Source: Kytococcus sedentarius DSM 20547 (GTDB lineage: Bacteria > Actinomycetota > Actinomycetes > Actinomycetales > Dermatophilaceae). Taken from it: DNA of 64,000 bases. Position numbers and translations under genes: made by a program. Each line of letters starts with the position of its first letter. Positions within the stretch are counted from its first letter, which is position 1. The stretch spans positions 2,108,001-2,172,000 of the forward strand of contig NC_013169.1 in NCBI RefSeq assembly GCF_000023925.1, written 5' to 3'. Shown here piece after piece: positions 1 to 6,792 of the stretch. The notes beneath the pieces were generated by a model, which was not told where the DNA came from, made no database searches, and saw only the letters and a list, made by a program, of their open reading frames with translations.

Positions 1-120
1 AACTGACCGCCCGAACGAATAAGACGACCGACGTCACGGCCACCCGGACCTCTCCACCGCACAACCCCTCCGGCCGCGAGATCCCACCCCCCATCGGGAC
101 TGGGTGATGCGTCACATGTT

Positions 121-126
121 TAGGCT
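121..126 (+). promoter_or_regulatory. -10 hexamer, leaderless start of LLM oxidoreductase gene
   Basis: TAGGCT ends 7 nt before the ATG at 134, so transcription should begin at or next to the start codon. No convincing -35 element is visible. The rest of 1-120 is non-coding flank with nothing else recognised. Confidence 0.5.
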
Positions 127-133
127 GGGGGGC

Positions 134-384
134 ATGAAGGCATTCGGATTCCTGAGTTTTGGCCACTACGGCGGCGACCCCTCACGCGGCGGACTGAGTG
201 CCCGGCAGATGTTGCACGACGCGGTCGACATCGCCGTCGGCGCGGATGAGCTGGGCGTGAACAACGCCTCCTTCCGCGTACACCACTTCGCCCCCCAGTC
301 CGCCGCTCCCTTCCCCCTGCTGGCCGCGGCCGCAGCGCGCACGCGGCGGATCGAGGTGGGCACCGGCGTGATCGACATGCGCTA
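134..384 (+). pseudogene. LLM-class flavin-dependent oxidoreductase, 5' fragment (interrupted by element)
   Basis: This encodes the first 83 residues of a luciferase-like (LLM) monooxygenase-family protein, beginning MKAFGFLSFGHYGG and running to GTGVIDMR, after which a TAG created by the element insertion stops translation. ATG 134 was chosen over 104 because family homology starts there and a -10-like hexamer lies 7 nt upstream. The remaining 272 codons are at 8978-9796 in the same frame. Joining the halves at the shared 12-bp core restores the sequence GTGVIDMRYENPLYLAEE, typical of this family, and a protein of about 355 residues, which is the normal family length. The fragment lacks most of the TIM barrel and is presumed inactive. 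Confidence 0.85.
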
Positions 385-409
385 GCGCATATGGGGGTTG
401 TAATGCTCG
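373..409. repeat. attL: left junction of integrated element
   Basis: The core CGACATGCGCTA (373-384) is repeated exactly at 8968-8979. Positions 385-409 form the inner (phage-type) arm. Its reverse complement matches the inner arm of the right junction (8953-8977) at 20 of 25 positions. Placing both inner arms around the central TA gives a roughly 52-bp imperfect palindrome, as expected for the attP of a large serine integrase that exchanges strands at a central dinucleotide. The exact dinucleotide is inferred, since other 2-bp steps within the 12-bp identity are formally possible. Confidence 0.8.
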
Positions 410-484
410 AAGGCAGGCGCTGCCGCGGACGACTCGACCCTGCCATCGTGGTAGCTGGTCCGGTGAAGCCTCAGACCGAGGACG

Positions 485-516
485 CTTGACCTTGCCCCTG
501 GGGGAAGGCGTCAAGT
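485..516 (+). promoter_or_regulatory. MerR-type operator and promoter with 19-bp spacer
   Basis: A -35 TTGACC (486-491) and a weak -10 TCAAGT (511-516) are separated by 19 bp rather than 17. The spacer holds a dyad, CTTGCCCC then GGGGAAGGC, bounded by CTTGAC and GTCAAG. This is the layout of BmrR/TipA-type promoters, where a MerR dimer unwinds an over-long spacer. It precedes the GyrI-like gene at 572 and should drive the three-gene cassette that includes the MerR gene, giving autoregulation. The rest of 386-571 shows nothing else recognisable. Confidence 0.7.
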
Positions 517-571
517 GGTTTGCAGGTGGTCACAACGCCACCGGCAATACGGAAAGAGGACGTGATCTGAA

Positions 572-1075
572 ATGGCACTCAACATCGCAGCCGAAGAGCG
601 GCAGACTGTTCACTACATCGGCGTTCCCATCAGCGCCCGATTCTCGGAATTCGGCGCGCCCGGCGGGCCGAACGAGGCGATCCCGCGGATCTATCAGTGG
701 CTGGGCGAGCACCAGGTTGCGCCGCTTGGCGGGCCTCTCTACGTCTACCGTCACATCGGAAACAGTGATGACACGGTTGACCTCACCGTCGCGGTGCCGA
801 TCGCCGGACCGGTCAAGCCGACAGACGGTCTCGTTCTCGGTGCCCTCCCGGCAGGCACCTACGTCGTCGGCCGTCATGTCGGCGCGCCCGATGCCATCCC
901 GGCGGCGCACAGCGAGGTCAAGAAATGGGCCGAGGCCAACGGGCATCGCCTCGACGTCCTCGAAGACGACAACGGTGGACTGTGGACCGGCCACGCGGAG
1001 CACTTCCTCACCGATCCCGCAGAAGAGCCGGACCGCTCCAAGTGGGCCACCGATCTGCTGTTCAAGACCGTCTGA
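572..1075 (+). CDS. GyrI-like effector-binding domain protein
   Basis: The 167-residue protein consists of a single GyrI/AraC-E-bind (SRPBCC-like small-molecule-binding) fold, seen in segments such as PAGTYVVGRHVGAPDAI and the late tryptophans in KWAEANGH and GGLWTGHAEHF. It has no DNA-binding domain. Free-standing members bind lipophilic cations and drugs, and some hydrolyse cyclopropanoid toxins. The start has an AGAGGA ribosome site near 555. It sits directly behind the MerR operator and ahead of a MerR regulator that also ends in a ligand-binding domain, so a shared inducer is plausible. The substrate is unknown. Confidence 0.75.
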   Translation: MALNIAAEERQTVHYIGVPISARFSEFGAPGGPNEAIPRIYQWLGEHQVAPLGGPLYVYRHIGNSDDTVDLTVAVPIAGPVKPTDGLVLGALPAGTYVVGRHVGAPDAIPAAHSEVKKWAEANGHRLDVLEDDNGGLWTGHAEHFLTDPAEEPDRSKWATDLLFKTV

Positions 1076-1116
1076 GCGCGCAGAGCCTTCGATAGACTGG
1101 GCTCTTGAGGAGGGGC

Positions 1117-1950
1117 ATGGCTGATCTGATGACGATTGGGGAGTTCGCGGCGGCCACATGGCTGTCGCCGAAGGCGCTCCGGCTCTACGACCGGAACGGT
1201 CTTCTCTCGCCCGATGCGGTCGATCCGTTCAATGGCTATCGGAAGTACAGCCACTCTCAGATCGAAGTCGCCCGTCTCGTCACCATGCTCCGGCGCATCG
1301 ACATGCCCCTTGACCAGATCAGGGAGCTGCTGGGACTGCCTGAAGATGAAAGATCAGCCTTCGTAACGCGTTATCGGGAAGCCGAAGCGGAGCGGCACGC
1401 ACGTCGCCAATCCCTGGCTCGCTTCATCGAGCACGCGGTCGCAGAGGGCTCGTTGGACGGACACGGCCAGCCTGGATCCTCCCGGTTTGAGGTATCGCTG
1501 CGAACCGTTCCAGACAGCGCGGTTCTGACATCGACCCGGCACACGTCCGCTCGCGAGCTGCCTGATGTCATTCGCTCCAGTGCAGCGAAACTCCTGCAGC
1601 TCGCGGACGGACGCGGCGGTGCAATCGGTGGGCTCGTCGTGATCTACCACGGCCAAGTCGGCTGGGAGTCCGACGGGCCCATCGAGGTCTGTGTGCCGCT
1701 CCGCGACGCGGAGCGTGCCCATCGAGTGGAACGCAAGCATTTGCAGCTGTTCACTCGCGTCGTTTCCGAGGATGTGCAGTTCCCCAGGATTCTCGCGGCG
1801 TTCGAAGCGGTCCAGATGCGTGCTCGTCAACTCGGTTTCGCCCATGCGGGACCGCCGCGAGAAATCTACACGCCAGATAGTCAAGACTCGGTGCCGCGAT
1901 GTGAGGTTGCATTGCCGGTCACCACAAATGAAGGACAGTTGAGCATATGA
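1117..1950 (+). CDS. MerR-family transcriptional regulator with C-terminal effector domain
   Basis: The winged HTH is N-terminal (MTIGEFAAATWLSPKALRLY, then NGYRKYSHSQIEVARLV), followed by a dimerisation helix at roughly residues 80-120 and a GyrI-like ligand-binding domain to the end, as in BmrR and TipA. ATG 1117 lies only 3 nt after AGGAGG (1108-1113) and ATG 1129 lies 15 nt after it, so either may be used; family alignment fits both. It probably binds the long-spacer operator at 485-516 and activates its own operon on ligand binding. Its 3' end overlaps the next gene by ATGA. Confidence 0.85.
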   Translation: MADLMTIGEFAAATWLSPKALRLYDRNGLLSPDAVDPFNGYRKYSHSQIEVARLVTMLRRIDMPLDQIRELLGLPEDERSAFVTRYREAEAERHARRQSLARFIEHAVAEGSLDGHGQPGSSRFEVSLRTVPDSAVLTSTRHTSARELPDVIRSSAAKLLQLADGRGGAIGGLVVIYHGQVGWESDGPIEVCVPLRDAERAHRVERKHLQLFTRVVSEDVQFPRILAAFEAVQMRARQLGFAHAGPPREIYTPDSQDSVPRCEVALPVTTNEGQLSI

Positions 1951-2315
1951 AAATCGTTCTTCCCACGGACTGCGGGAATGCGCCGAGAATCGCCATAGTC
2001 GGAGAGTTCGTCACTAACTGGGCGAAGAGCGACGCCGAGGCCATGACCGCATGGTTGACCGATGACGTGACCTGGACAGTCGCCGGTCGAGAGGCCGCCA
2101 GTGACGTTGTCCCGGCCGACTTCGCGTGCCCGGGCAGCATGCCCAACTACCTCGAAGTCAATACGATCATCACGCACGGCCGACTCGCTTCCTGTGATGG
2201 CTTCGTAGATTCTGAGTCAGTCCGAATGCACTTCAGTCACGTGTTCAAGTTCGCGAGCACGTCGAAGGCTGCCAAGATTAGGGAGGTCCGAACGTATCTC
2301 AGCGAGTGCGCTTAG
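1947..2315 (+). CDS. NTF2-like (SnoaL-type) small protein
   Basis: The 122-residue protein begins MKIVLPTDCGNAPR and has the NTF2-like pattern of an N-terminal helix (VGEFVTNWAKSDAEAMTAWL) followed by sheets ending in FSHVFKFAST and a lysine-rich C-terminus. No catalytic residues can be assigned. It starts inside the MerR stop codon (ATGA), which indicates translational coupling. Its TAG stop (2313-2315) lies in the att-like half-site that separates this cassette from the integrase, so the gene ends at a recombination boundary. Full length compared with the family suggests that the boundary did not truncate it. Confidence 0.7.
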   Translation: MKIVLPTDCGNAPRIAIVGEFVTNWAKSDAEAMTAWLTDDVTWTVAGREAASDVVPADFACPGSMPNYLEVNTIITHGRLASCDGFVDSESVRMHFSHVFKFASTSKAAKIREVRTYLSECA

Positions 2316-2339
2316 CGCATGTCGCGGTTACAACACCCG
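2313..2339. repeat. Third att-like half-site upstream of integrase
   Basis: TA (2313-2314) is followed by a 25-nt arm (2315-2339) whose reverse complement matches the inner arm of the right junction (8953-8977) at 22 of 25 positions, better than the arm actually present at the left junction (20 of 25). The sequence GCGCATGTCGCGGTT is the recognisable core. The 25 nt on its other side (2288-2312) lie in the NTF2-like gene and do not match. It is therefore a half-site, as left by an earlier or tandem integration, placed next to the integrase as attP normally is. Confidence 0.7.
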
Positions 2340-2345
2340 TTCGCG

Positions 2346-2351
2346 TAAGCT
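2346..2351 (+). promoter_or_regulatory. -10 hexamer, leaderless start of integrase
   Basis: TAAGCT ends 7 nt before ATG 2359, and no Shine-Dalgarno sequence precedes the ATG. The promoter would overlap the att-like half-site, so integrase expression could depend on whether that site is recombined. Confidence 0.45.
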
Positions 2352-2358
2352 TGGTTGC

Positions 2359-3795
2359 ATGGTTCAACTGGTATCGCTGAGGAAGACGAATGAGGTCGCG
2401 GCATACGTTCGCGCCTCAATGGACCGCAAGGGCGATCGGTGGACCGTCGATACCCAGCTGCGCAAGATCAGGGCTCTGGCCGAGGCCAAGGACTGGAACG
2501 TGGTCGAGGTCTACGAGGACAACGCCGTGTCGGCGACGAAGAAGCGCCGCGCTGGTACCCGGTGGGCCGAGATGCTGGAGGACGCCCGAGCGGGCCGGTT
2601 CTCAATGGTCGTCGCCGTGGACATGGACCGCCTCCTGCGCAGCACCAAGGACCTCAACACGTTGATCGACCTCGGCCTGCGGGTCGTCACGGTGGACGGC
2701 GAGATCGACCTCTCGACGGCGGACGGCGAGTTCCGGGCGACGATGCTCGCCGCCCTCGCACGGTTCGAGGCCCGGCGCAAGGCCGAGCGCCAGATCAGGT
2801 CGAATGAGCGCCGCCGCGCAGAAGGCATTCCCACGTCGGCCTGGAAAGCGTTCGGCTGGACGCGAGATGGCGAGTTGATCCCCGAGGAGGCCGAGGCCAT
2901 CCAGCGGGCGTTCGATGCGTTCCTTGGCGAGCCGTCGCTGTCGATCCGACGCATCCGCGAGGACTTGAACGCAGCCGGCCATCTCACGGCCCGCGGCTCC
3001 GAATTCTCCGTTGACGCGGTGCGCTACCTCCTGGCCAACCCGCTCTACGCCGGCTACATCAAGCACTACGCGTCAGGCGAGCTGTACCCGGTCCAGGGCG
3101 AGGCGTTCCCGCCCATCGTCGGCGAGCAGACATGGCGGGCCGCGGTGGCGAAGCTGGAGGACAACGTGCGGAGGTCGGCGAGGCAGGGCAACCAGCCGAA
3201 GTACCTCCTCTCCACGATCGGGCTGTGCGGGAAGTGCGGCGCGACGCTTGTCTCGGGGACGAACAGCCGCAAGCAGCCGACGTACCGTTGCGGCGAGCAT
3301 TTCCACCTCACCCGCCAACGGGAGCCCCTCGATGCGATGGTCACCGAGGCGGTGCTCACTCGCCTGTCCTCGGTGGACGTGCACGACCTTGTGATGCCGC
3401 AGGAAGACGCTGGGCCGGACCGCGAAGAGCTGCTGACTGAGCGGAACGCCCTGGTCGAGCGCGTCAAGGAGCTGAGCCCGCTGCTGCGCGACATTCACCA
3501 GCCCGTGCTGGAGATCACCGCGGCAATCAACGACGTGAAAGCTCGCATCGACGAGATCGACGCGGAGCTGCTCGACCGCTCGGTGTCGGTGGCGGCGAAG
3601 CTGCTCGAGGACATTGACGAGTCGGTCGGCACCGCGGAGCGCCGCGAGGTGGTCGAGTCGAAGTGGAAGGAGTTGGACGTGGACCGTCGCCGGATGCTCG
3701 TGGACGAGCTGGTGACGGTGACCATCGAGCCCATCGTTCCTGGTCACGTGAAGTTCGACCCCGATCTCATTCGGATAGAGCCTCGTCGCAACTGA
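2359..3795 (+). CDS. int: Large serine recombinase (integrase)
   Basis: The 478-residue site-specific recombinase should integrate and excise the element. The resolvase catalytic domain (about 12-150) carries nucleophile Ser20 in AAYVRAS, with MDRLLRS and the DGEFRATMLAALARFE helix. A recombinase domain follows (about 165-265), then a zinc ribbon (Cys290, Cys293, Cys311, with His314 or His316 as the likely fourth ligand) and a long coiled coil (about 350-440), which in this family controls directionality. It is intact. No recombination directionality factor is obvious; the small proteins at 3978 or 4190 are possible candidates. The host target gene is the split LLM gene. Confidence 0.95.
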   Translation: MVQLVSLRKTNEVAAYVRASMDRKGDRWTVDTQLRKIRALAEAKDWNVVEVYEDNAVSATKKRRAGTRWAEMLEDARAGRFSMVVAVDMDRLLRSTKDLNTLIDLGLRVVTVDGEIDLSTADGEFRATMLAALARFEARRKAERQIRSNERRRAEGIPTSAWKAFGWTRDGELIPEEAEAIQRAFDAFLGEPSLSIRRIREDLNAAGHLTARGSEFSVDAVRYLLANPLYAGYIKHYASGELYPVQGEAFPPIVGEQTWRAAVAKLEDNVRRSARQGNQPKYLLSTIGLCGKCGATLVSGTNSRKQPTYRCGEHFHLTRQREPLDAMVTEAVLTRLSSVDVHDLVMPQEDAGPDREELLTERNALVERVKELSPLLRDIHQPVLEITAAINDVKARIDEIDAELLDRSVSVAAKLLEDIDESVGTAERREVVESKWKELDVDRRRMLVDELVTVTIEPIVPGHVKFDPDLIRIEPRRN

Positions 3796-3839
3796 CTCAT
3801 GAGTCGACTCGACATTGCAATGGTGAGTCGAGTCATGAG
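3794..3839. repeat. Inverted and repeated GAGTC/GACTC cluster after integrase
   Basis: A 15-nt arm (3796-3810) pairs with 3825-3839 at 14 of 15 positions across a 14-nt loop. Within it are two shorter palindromes, GACTCATGAGTC (3794-3805) and GAGTCGACTC (3801-3810). It starts at the integrase stop codon. It could terminate integrase transcription, but the repeated half-sites and lack of a T-run also fit a protein-binding site controlling the downstream genes. Confidence 0.5.
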
Positions 3840-3840
3840 A

Positions 3841-3977
3841 GAATGGTTGCAGACAAGAAGATCCCACCGGGGCCGCGACTTCGAAGCGCGGGGTTCTGCT
3901 CCCGGATGAGTAGCCGGTCAAACAGCCCAACTACCGTGGCGGGGAACCGGAAGCACACTCATGTTTGAGGACTTCCG
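3841..3977. other. Short intergenic spacer in element, possible oriT or promoter region
   Basis: No gene is seen. A dyad CCGCG-A-CTTCGAAG-CGCGG lies at 3873-3891. The region separates the integrase from the replication and mobilisation operon, so it probably contains that operon's promoter, but no clear -35/-10 pair is visible. An origin of transfer here is a guess. Confidence 0.25.
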
Positions 3978-4190
3978 ATGTCTGTCGTTATCGACGCTCC
4001 CCGCGCATTTGCGCTGGACCATCCTGGGCTCGACCAGGACCCGACCCCCGTTTCGCAGGCTGATGGGTTCGATCCCGTCATCGCCGCCGCCCGTGCCGCC
4101 GGTCGCCGGGCCGGTGAGCGCCTGGCACTCACGCCACTGACCCCGCGCCAGCGCGCCGCCGTCGCCGCCGTGATGGGCGGTGATCGCTGA
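3978..4190 (+). CDS. Small hypothetical protein, first gene of replication operon
   Basis: A 70-residue, alanine- and arginine-rich protein with no recognised domain. ATG 3978 has a GAGGA ribosome site 5 nt upstream. The stop overlaps the next start as TGATG. High third-position G/C and the coupled arrangement support a real gene. Its place at the head of the rep-mob operon suggests a regulatory or excision role, but nothing in the sequence shows this. Confidence 0.55.
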   Translation: MSVVIDAPRAFALDHPGLDQDPTPVSQADGFDPVIAAARAAGRRAGERLALTPLTPRQRAAVAAVMGGDR

Positions 4191-4438
4191 TGAGCGCCAA
4201 CTCCGCTGCTTTCGATCACGTCAACGCGTTCCGCTGGCGTCTGGGCGACCCCTCCCTCACCGACTCCGAGGCCCGTGTCTACGACCTTGGAGTGCTCCGC
4301 TCCGTGCTGGAGGAGGCCGTCGAGATCGCCGTCGCCGATGCCCGCGCCGATGGGGTGACCTGGGCCAAGATCGGCGATGCCCTCGGCGTCACGCACCAGG
4401 CCGCGATCAAGCGCTACCGCAAGGGCGGTGCCCGATGA
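4190..4438 (+). CDS. Small helix-turn-helix protein
   Basis: The 82-residue protein ends in an HTH of the type WAKIGDALGVTHQAAIKRY, preceded by a helical region (VLRSVLEEAVEIAVADARADG). Such proteins are common in actinobacterial plasmids and integrative elements as copy-number or operon regulators. Both ends overlap neighbours (TGATG upstream, ATGA downstream), so it is part of the rep operon. Target unknown. Confidence 0.65.
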   Translation: MSANSAAFDHVNAFRWRLGDPSLTDSEARVYDLGVLRSVLEEAVEIAVADARADGVTWAKIGDALGVTHQAAIKRYRKGGAR

Positions 4439-4794
4439 GCACCGCCGACCGCACCATCACCATCGTCCCCGCCGACCTGACCCCGCCCGGAGGGCCTGGC
4501 CTGGCACCCGCCGAAGGCGGGCTGCCCGTCGTCGTGATGACGGTCCGCAGCCGTGCTTCGCACTCCAAGAGTTTCGGGAGCCTCATTCGTTCCTACGGGC
4601 GCGGCAAGGGCTTGTCGATTGCCGCGCCTTGCGACAGCATGCCTGGTCAGCAGCCGGTTCCACCCCCGCTCCGTCGCGTCGCCCCACGGGATCATTTGGT
4701 GCCTCATTTGGGGGTCAATAGGGGGTCATTTAGGCGCCGCACTTCCTCTGGGGGCCTCCGCGCCGCCCGCGACGAGGGTGGTCGCCGTGGCTAA
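4435..4794 (+). CDS. Possible small ORF overlapping the candidate origin
   Basis: The ORF starts in the ATGA overlap with the HTH gene and could encode 119 residues, but only the first 40 or so (MSTADRTITIVPADL...) have coding-like codon use. The rest runs through the hairpin and iteron region and has a composition unlike a protein (PPPLRRVAPRD...). It ends 8 nt into the Rep gene. It may be translated only to couple ribosomes to rep, or not at all. Confidence 0.3.
   Translation: MSTADRTITIVPADLTPPGGPGLAPAEGGLPVVVMTVRSRASHSKSFGSLIRSYGRGKGLSIAAPCDSMPGQQPVPPPLRRVAPRDHLVPHLGVNRGSFRRRTSSGGLRAARDEGGRRG
4598..4628. repeat. Perfect 10-bp hairpin, candidate double-strand origin or nick site
   Basis: GGCGCGGCAA (4598-4607) and TTGCCGCGCC (4619-4628) form a perfect stem around an 11-nt loop containing CTTGTCGA. 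It lies about 70 bp before the phased repeats and 160 bp before the HUH-type Rep gene. HUH Reps nick single-stranded loops of such hairpins, so this is a candidate nick site. The exact nick position cannot be read. Confidence 0.5.
4692..4733 (+). repeat. Four 11-bp-phased direct repeats (iterons) upstream of rep
   Basis: TCATTTGG-type units begin at 4692, 4704, 4715 and 4726, spaced 12, 11 and 11 bp. The inner ones are preceded by GGGGG (consensus GGGGGTCATTT; the unit at 4715 reads TCAATAGG). One-turn phasing puts all sites on one face of the helix, as in Rep-binding iterons of rolling-circle plasmids. They are 54 bp before the likely Rep start, so Rep binding could also repress its own gene. 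Confidence 0.6.
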
Positions 4795-6205
4795 GCAGGA
4801 GAACAACCCGACCAGCATCGGGCTCACGCAGTACCTCGATCCGTCGTACTGGACCTGGGCCGCCGAGGATCCGAACGGGGCTGCGCTGCTCCAGCAGGGG
4901 GCCGGACCGATCCTCGCTTACGTGGTGCAGCGGCTCGAGGCTATCGGCTGCGAGGTCACCGAGGCCTACGGCATCGTGCACGACAAGGACGAGCGCGAGG
5001 TCTGGAGCGACACGGAGAAAGCCCTCGTGGTCGAGCCGAAGCCGGATCACTTGCACGCGGTGATCAAGTTCGCAAGTCGTGCGAAGAGCGCTCCGCTGGA
5101 TCGGCTCGCGTTCGGCATCGGCGTCGAGCCCCAGTACGTCGAGAAGCCGGGTCGCGGACGGTACGCCTTCGACAACATGCTGTCGTATCTGACGCACGTG
5201 AAGTACGCCGACAAGCACCAGTACGCGCCGTCTGAGGTCGCCACGGTGCGCGGGCCGGACTACCTCGGCATCGACGCGCAGCGCCGCGAGACGTGGCTCA
5301 AGGGCCGCGCCCACGTGAAGAAGAAGGTCGTCGCCGAGAACTTCGAGGACATGCGCGAGCGGGTGCTCCAGGGCGAGATCACTCGCGACCAGATCATGCT
5401 CACCGACGAGCTGTTCGACATCTACTCGCGACACCAGCGGGAGATCGACGACGCCCTTTCGGCCTACGGCCAGCGCCGCGCGTACCGGGCGGCGGCGAAG
5501 CTCCGCGCCGGTGCCTTCTCGACGCATGTCGTGTTCGTCCACGGGGACGCCGGGATCGGCAAGACGCGGTTCGCCACGGACTTCATCACGTCGGCGATCG
5601 ACGCGACGAACACCCACGGCGAGCGGTGGCAGGTCTACCGGGCCGCGACGGGGAACCCTCTCGATGACTGGCGGGGCGAGGAGGTGCTGCTGCTGGACGA
5701 TCTGCGGGCTTCGGCAATGGACGCGAACGACTGGTTGCTGCTGCTCGATCCGTACAACGCCTCGCCCGCGAAGGCGCGCTACAAGAACAAGGGCGAGGTG
5801 GCTCCGCGGCTGATCGTCATCACGGCCACCATCGAGCCGGTCGAATTCTTCTTCTACGCACGCCAGAAGGGCAATGTGGACGAGGCACTGGACCAGTTCA
5901 TCCGTCGCCTGGCGTCGGTGGTGAAGGTATTCCGGGCCGACGACATCAACCGCTACCTCGTGCAGCACATCGGGAAGATCGAGCCCTACGAGTGGCATCA
6001 GTGCAGCCTCCCGGCTTCCGCGCACACCCCGGGCGTCAACGGCAACGCCTACCACCAGCAGGTGGCTCCGTCGCGCGAGCTCACCTACGGCCCGGAGAGC
6101 TCCGTGGAGCACGACGCCGACAGCGCCGTCGTCGAGCTGTTGAGCGGGCTCGCGGTGCGCAGCCCCGATGTGCCGCTGGCACTGGTCGCGGGAGGTGCCG
6201 CATGA
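4787..6205 (+). CDS. rep: Plasmid replication initiator, HUH endonuclease + SF3 helicase
   Basis: The protein is about 472 residues from GTG 4787, the likely start with a purine stretch upstream; GTG 4778 is an alternative. The N-terminal HUH endonuclease has KPDHLHAVI (His88, His90) and the tyrosine motif SYLTHVKYADK (Tyr134 or Tyr140 catalytic). The C-terminal superfamily 3 helicase has Walker A GDAGIGKT (Lys259) and Walker B VLLLDD (Asp304, Asp305). This two-domain order is that of CRESS-type Reps and related actinobacterial plasmid Reps (Rep_2 family). It would nick the origin just upstream and unwind the circle after excision. Its stop overlaps mobC by ATGA. Confidence 0.9.
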   Translation: MAKQENNPTSIGLTQYLDPSYWTWAAEDPNGAALLQQGAGPILAYVVQRLEAIGCEVTEAYGIVHDKDEREVWSDTEKALVVEPKPDHLHAVIKFASRAKSAPLDRLAFGIGVEPQYVEKPGRGRYAFDNMLSYLTHVKYADKHQYAPSEVATVRGPDYLGIDAQRRETWLKGRAHVKKKVVAENFEDMRERVLQGEITRDQIMLTDELFDIYSRHQREIDDALSAYGQRRAYRAAAKLRAGAFSTHVVFVHGDAGIGKTRFATDFITSAIDATNTHGERWQVYRAATGNPLDDWRGEEVLLLDDLRASAMDANDWLLLLDPYNASPAKARYKNKGEVAPRLIVITATIEPVEFFFYARQKGNVDEALDQFIRRLASVVKVFRADDINRYLVQHIGKIEPYEWHQCSLPASAHTPGVNGNAYHQQVAPSRELTYGPESSVEHDADSAVVELLSGLAVRSPDVPLALVAGGAA

Positions 6206-6792
6206 GCACCCATCAGTATCCGCTCTCCCAGGGGGTCGAGGGGGCCGGAGGCCCCTCGCAAGCAGCCGGGGAGGACATGAGCGTCAGCGAAATGTCCGAC
6301 ACGGCTACTGCTTGCCACTCTGGCGTACAGGTGGAGCAGCAGGCCGACTCCCAGGTGAACACCGGTCGGGCTGATGCGGAGGCTGTGCGGCAGAGTCACG
6401 GCGGCGCGAAGCGTCGTCGTGGCAGCGGCGGGCGGCTCGATACCCGCTTCGATGACGCCACGCTCGGGGCGCTTCGCACTCGTGCGGAGCGGCTCGGGCT
6501 GGCTCCGAGCACGTGGGTGCGGGCCGTCGTGCGCGATGCCCTGCACGCCTCCCGGAGCGAGGAGTTGGATGCCGCCGTGGCCGCGCACCTGCTCGGCGTC
6601 GAGTCCCGCGTCCAGGCCTCGGCGGACGCCCGCGAGCTGGCCGGGCAGGTGCGCCCGCTGGCGATCAACGTCAACGACCTGGACCGCCGCGCGCGGGCCG
6701 GGGAGGCCGTGGCGCTGTCGGCGGAGGTGCCCGAGCTGATCGAGCTGCTGCGCGAGGTCCGGGCGCTGCTCGGTGATCGGGCGGCGTCATGA
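6202..6792 (+). CDS. mobC: MobC-like relaxosome accessory protein
   Basis: The 196-residue protein has an unstructured N-terminal 70 residues, then a ribbon-helix-helix (RLDTRFDDATLGALRTRAER with STWVRAVVRDAL) and a MobC-like C-terminal region (VRPLAINVNDLDRRAR, then ELLREVRALLGD). MobC proteins bind oriT and help the relaxase open the strands. ATG 6202 overlaps the rep stop and the 3' end overlaps mobA, both as ATGA, which indicates coupled translation. Confidence 0.8.
   Translation: MSTHQYPLSQGVEGAGGPSQAAGEDMSVSEMSDTATACHSGVQVEQQADSQVNTGRADAEAVRQSHGGAKRRRGSGGRLDTRFDDATLGALRTRAERLGLAPSTWVRAVVRDALHASRSEELDAAVAAHLLGVESRVQASADARELAGQVRPLAINVNDLDRRARAGEAVALSAEVPELIELLREVRALLGDRAAS

Noticed and set aside
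486-1124. Overlapping 212- and 209-codon frames over the GyrI-like gene
   Set aside because: Composition is shadow-like and they conflict with the GyrI-like gene, which has a ribosome site and family motifs.
4553-4786. N-terminal extension of Rep upstream of GTG 4787
   Set aside because: The added residues have no homology, pass through the hairpin and iterons and lack a ribosome site.
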